A DNA stretch of 5,987 nt from an uncultured Chitinophagaceae bacterium (GTDB taxonomy: Bacteria > Bacteroidota > Bacteroidia > Chitinophagales > Chitinophagaceae). The notes under the pieces were generated by a model. The model saw nothing but the letters and a program-made list of their open reading frames with translations. It had not been told where the DNA came from and searched no databases. The stretch covers positions 1-5,987 of the forward strand of contig CAMLEM010000120.1 in the NCBI GenBank assembly GCA_946479005.1, read 5' to 3'. The first letter of the stretch is position 1. Every line of letters starts with the position of its first letter. Of this stretch, positions 5,451 to 5,987 are shown piece by piece. A program made the translations under genes and the position numbers.

Positions 5451-5987
5451 ATGCATCGCCAATTCCTGCTGCTGTTCATCCTGTTCTGTTCCGTTAGCCG
5501 GGCGCAATACCGTGGCGGAAGCGATGATGGTATTGCATCACACCTTTCCACTTCTCAAAATTCAACGCCCGGTATCTACCGGGGAGGACCTAATGATGGG
5601 TTCAGTGCTCAGCATTCGGATAACCTGAATGCTTCCCCCTCCATTTACACAGGAGGAAATAATGACGGTTGGACATTCCTTCAAAATACCGGGCTCAATT
5701 CCAGTCCTTCCATATACCAGGGCGGGATTAATGATGGGTTCTCCCAGTTCTCTGCCCTGGTGCAAAATCCCATTCCCAATATTTTCACGGGCGGAAATGA
5801 TGATGGGTTTTCCGCGCTGCTGGTAGCTGCGCAGAATCCCGGACCTTCCATTTACTACGGTGGCATTGACGATGGCTTTTCTTCCTATCTCGCCAATCTC
5901 CAGAATATGCTGGCGAATATTTATCTCGGCGGCCCCAATGATGGTTTCGCTACCATCCAGGTCAATAACCGAAATCCCTGGCTGGTG
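5451..5987 (+). CDS. Exported 23-residue tandem-repeat protein, first 179 codons (C-terminus outside window)
   Basis: The frame is open from ATG at 5451 to the right edge. An in-frame TAG at 5424-5426 and no other ATG after it fix the start. Residues 1-18 are a signal peptide (MHRQFLLLFILFCSVSRA), and the mature protein starts QYRGG. Everything after that is repeats. The motif [YF]-x-G-G-x-[NDS]-D-G-[FWI] starts at residues 20, 43, 66, 89, 112, 135 and 158, exactly 23 apart. It is followed by variable residues and a QNPxPSI-like connector (for example 105-111 and 128-134). From memory, GGxxDG(F/Y)S repeats of this kind occur in secreted Bacteroidota proteins that end in a type IX secretion sorting domain; that end is not in the window. 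Function unknown. The Asp-rich turns could bind calcium or sugar, but this is speculation. The gene is divergent from the chitinase. Confidence 0.88.
   Translation, partial: MHRQFLLLFILFCSVSRAQYRGGSDDGIASHLSTSQNSTPGIYRGGPNDGFSAQHSDNLNASPSIYTGGNNDGWTFLQNTGLNSSPSIYQGGINDGFSQFSALVQNPIPNIFTGGNDDGFSALLVAAQNPGPSIYYGGIDDGFSSYLANLQNMLANIYLGGPNDGFATIQVNNRNPWLV
5508..5987 (+). repeat. Coding tandem repeat, 69-bp period, seven units (last one incomplete)
   Basis: Units begin at 5508, 5577, 5646, 5715, 5784, 5853 and 5922. The period is constant with no insertion or deletion. Conservation is clearest at protein level (GG and DG positions); the DNA varies at many third positions (GGCGGA, GGAGGA, GGCGGG, GGTGGC), so the units are old or under protein-level selection rather than newly duplicated. 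The array continues past the right edge. Confidence 0.88.

Noticed and set aside
5508..5987. RTX calcium-binding repeats
   Set aside because: The GGxxDG motif recalls RTX, but the period is 23 residues instead of 9 and the rest of the consensus does not fit.

Overview
The window looks like a stretch of a Bacteroidota chromosome, most likely from the Chitinophagaceae or a close relative. That placement is inference. Three things support it. All five genes encode proteins with an N-terminal signal peptide whose predicted cleavage leaves glutamine at +1, the 'Q-rule' of Bacteroidota. None of the five start codons has a Shine-Dalgarno sequence in front of it. The protein families (WG-repeat, secreted WD40, GH18 chitinase, short-motif tandem-repeat exoprotein) are typical of that phylum. 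There is no transposase, integrase, phage gene, rRNA, tRNA or CRISPR array.

Layout. Positions 1-956 (minus) hold the N-terminal 318 codons of an exported WD40 beta-propeller protein that runs off the left edge. Positions 1119-2807 (minus) hold an exported 562-residue protein with an unrecognised body and WG-type repeats at its C-terminus. Positions 2808-3032 are intergenic and carry a degenerate 9-bp repeat, a hairpin and the first arm of a dispersed repeat. Positions 3033-3707 (plus) encode a small exported protein whose N-terminal part looks like a Tudor/SH3-like barrel. Positions 3708-4219 are a 512-bp non-coding block made almost entirely of repeat modules, including a 175-bp near-palindrome. 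Positions 4220-5329 (minus) encode a complete exported GH18 chitinase with an intact DxxDxDxE catalytic motif and a plausible intrinsic terminator. Divergently from it, 5451-5987 (plus) encodes the start of an exported protein built of 23-residue repeats at a perfectly constant spacing; it runs off the right edge.

How the genes work together. Every product is predicted to be exported, so this is a cell-envelope or secreted-protein neighbourhood rather than a metabolic operon. The chitinase would cut chitin outside the cytoplasm. The repeat protein transcribed away from it could share its promoter region, but no functional link can be shown. The two minus-strand genes on the left are codirectional with a 162-bp gap and may or may not be co-transcribed. 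No defence or mobile system is recognisable. The most unusual DNA is the repeat block at 3708-4219 with its related arm upstream of the 3033-3707 gene; the most unusual protein architecture is the 23-residue repeat protein.
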